Shown here piece by piece: positions 62,574-64,000 of a stretch of 64,000 bases of DNA. Numbering within the stretch: the stretch's first letter is position 1; every line of letters begins with the position of its first letter. The DNA is from Muribaculum sp. (GTDB lineage Bacteria; Bacteroidota; Bacteroidia; Bacteroidales; Muribaculaceae), in contig JAMPAZ010000001.1 of assembly GCA_023666965.1 (NCBI GenBank), forward strand, positions 1 to 64,000, given 5' to 3'. The notes under the pieces are model-generated. The model had not been told where the DNA came from. It made no database searches and was given only the letters and a program-made list of their open reading frames with translations. A program made the position numbers and the translations under genes.

Positions 62574-63389
62574 ATGAAAAATATATTATTACGAAGTGCT
62601 ACCGGATTAGTCTACGTGGGGCTAATTCTTGCCGGAATTTTAATCAACGAGGTATCATATCTCTGCCTGCTGATTCTGATTTGCATACCGGCATTGCTTG
62701 AATTTTATAGGCTGGCGCCTAAAGGCTCCACTCCCAATTCCCTGGGAGTGCGGGTTCTTGACGTGGCCGGAGGAATCTCGCTGATATGCGGAGTTTGGTT
62801 CTTCCTCAACCAATGGTCGGTCTATGCATTCGGTGTTTTCCTGCTATACTTTCTGGCAAGATTTATCTCTACCCTATATTCATCCGAGAAAGAGCCGTTG
62901 CGGGAACTACTGAGATCCATGACCGGAATCATGTACATTGCACTTCCGCTCGCGCTTTCCAACATCGCCTACATGGAGTCAAAATATATAGTCCTCGCCA
63001 TGTTTATCTTCATCTGGGTAAACGACACCGGTGCATTCTTGATTGGAAGCGCTATCGGTCGGCACAGACTTTTTGAGCGCATATCGCCCAAAAAGTCATG
63101 GGAAGGATTTTGGGGCGGACTCGTGTTCTGCATCGCGGCGGCGATAGTGATGTACAATTTTTGGCCCGCGAGCTTCTCACAGTTTAAAATCGGCTCGATG
63201 ATAGCATTCGGAGTCATAGTCTCGGTGTTCGCGACATGTGGCGACTTGGTGGAATCACTCATCAAGCGCACCATCCATATCAAGGACTCCGGAAATATTC
63301 TTCCCGGCCACGGAGGTATGCTCGACCGCATCGACTCTTTGCTGATAGTCATCCCCGCAGTAATCTGCATGATGATATTTATTTTGTAA
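62574..63389 (+). CDS. cdsA: Phosphatidate cytidylyltransferase
   Basis: Makes CDP-diacylglycerol from CTP and phosphatidic acid, the branch point of phospholipid synthesis. The 271 residues have about eight helices, IWVNDTGAFLIGSAIGRH with the metal-binding Asp, SPKKSWEGFWGG, and the C-terminal CDS signature (GDLVESLIKR..PGHGGMLDRIDSLL). The ATG at 62574 follows a TTG codon at 62571. A TACTTTTG -7 box lies about 60 bases upstream, and a small CCGCC-TT-GGCGG hairpin sits in the leader. Confidence 0.96.
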   Translation: MKNILLRSATGLVYVGLILAGILINEVSYLCLLILICIPALLEFYRLAPKGSTPNSLGVRVLDVAGGISLICGVWFFLNQWSVYAFGVFLLYFLARFISTLYSSEKEPLRELLRSMTGIMYIALPLALSNIAYMESKYIVLAMFIFIWVNDTGAFLIGSAIGRHRLFERISPKKSWEGFWGGLVFCIAAAIVMYNFWPASFSQFKIGSMIAFGVIVSVFATCGDLVESLIKRTIHIKDSGNILPGHGGMLDRIDSLLIVIPAVICMMIFIL

Positions 63390-63427
63390 ACCACGACAAA
63401 TATATAACCAATAATTCACTATATATA

Positions 63428-64000
63428 ATGAGCGACCAACGATATGACATGCGCGGAGTGTCGGCATCTAAAGAAGATGTCCACAACGCCATCAAGAATG
63501 TTGACAAAGGACTGTATCCTAAAGCTTTTTGCAAGATTATCCCCGACTACTTAGGCGGCGACAGCGAATACTGCAACATTATGCACGCCGACGGAGCCGG
63601 AACGAAATCGTCACTTGCATATATTTACTGGAAAGAGACCGGCGACCTGAGCGTATGGAAAGGCATCGCACAAGACGCGCTGATAATGAATATCGACGAT
63701 CTCCTTTGCGTCGGGGCCACTGACAACATTCTGGTGTCATCAACCATAGGCCGCAATAAAATGCTAATTCCCGGAGAAGTTATCGCCGCCATAATAAACG
63801 GCACGGAAGAGCTTCTGTCAGAGTTGCGGGAAATGGGCGTCAGCATATACAGCACGGGCGGTGAAACCGCCGACGTAGGCGACCTTGTACGCACGATCAT
63901 CGTTGACAGCACCGTGACATGCCGCATGAAACGCTCCGACGTCATCAACAACGCGAATATAAAGGGGGGCGATGCCATAGTCGGACTGGCAAGCTACGGA
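63428..64000 (+). CDS. purM: Phosphoribosylformylglycinamidine cyclo-ligase (AIR synthase), 5' part
   Basis: The frame is open from the ATG at 63428 to the window end (191 codons, no stop), so the gene is cut by the window edge. It begins MSDQRYDMRGVSASKEDVHN and contains HADGAGTKSSLAYIYW, the nucleotide-binding NIDDLLCVGATDN, and STGGETADVGDLVRTIIVD, matching the Bacteroidetes PurM type. The enzyme closes the imidazole ring with ATP in purine synthesis. It lies 38 bases downstream of cdsA. Confidence 0.93.
   Translation, partial: MSDQRYDMRGVSASKEDVHNAIKNVDKGLYPKAFCKIIPDYLGGDSEYCNIMHADGAGTKSSLAYIYWKETGDLSVWKGIAQDALIMNIDDLLCVGATDNILVSSTIGRNKMLIPGEVIAAIINGTEELLSELREMGVSIYSTGGETADVGDLVRTIIVDSTVTCRMKRSDVINNANIKGGDAIVGLASYG

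Overview
The window is chromosomal DNA from a member of the order Bacteroidales, probably a gut Muribaculaceae-like lineage. This rests on gene content rather than a database search: Rnf genes in the order rseC-rnfBCDGEA, fimbrillin-like lipoproteins, DUF6377-type regulators, DUF1015 next to purA and Fur, an RSH enzyme with a decayed HD site, and promoters of the Bacteroidetes type (TTTG near -33, TAnnTTTG near -7, 19-20 bases apart). Shine-Dalgarno sites are not prominent.

Layout. 1-1.6 kb: a Bacteroides-type tyrosine integrase beside tRNA-Ser(GCU), probably the edge of an integrated element that continues to the left. 1.9-8.5 kb: a fimbria-like surface operon (DUF3575-like barrel protein, a lipoprotein coupled by ATGA, and two large paralogous lipoproteins with beta-helix C-termini). 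Its first gene is split by a nine-C run directly after the signal peptide, so it looks like a slipped-strand phase-variation switch caught in the OFF state. 9-20.8 kb, minus strand: thioredoxin lipoprotein, mdh, then a tight run fur-purA-DUF1015-rseC-rnfBCDGEA-rsgA-tsaC (in transcription order), combining redox regulation, purine synthesis, ferredoxin:NAD electron transfer with ion pumping, ribosome assembly and tRNA t6A synthesis. 20.9-34.8 kb: envelope and carbohydrate genes (YihY, RidA, a secreted beta-helix protein, manA, HdeD-like, BNR-repeat protein, phosphoethanolamine transferase), gpmI, DUF418, rubrerythrin and an AraC regulator. 34.9-38.3 kb: two tandem DUF6377 membrane regulators. 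38.5-42.8 kb: carAB. 43-45.7 kb: a candidate structured RNA with its own promoter, followed by two lipoprotein genes that share a duplicated domain. 45.7-50.2 kb: trmN6, engB, relA-like RSH and a lipoprotein. 50.2-56.1 kb, minus: typA-prmA-ABC exporter-alpha/beta hydrolase operon. 56.2-60.2 kb: a trypsin/TPR lipoprotein and an M3 metallopeptidase. 60.3-64 kb: a small-membrane-protein operon (two YtxH proteins, a holin-like protein, an unknown), YqgE, cdsA and the 5' part of purM.

Three copies of a roughly 170-270 bp quasi-palindromic repeat lie in the window, and each sits between convergent genes (8.6, 22.8 and 30.1 kb). At two places (typA, dcp) the promoter of one gene is built into the terminator hairpin of the gene before it. 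The points most worth checking are the poly-C switch, the repeat family and the candidate RNA at 43.0-43.2 kb.
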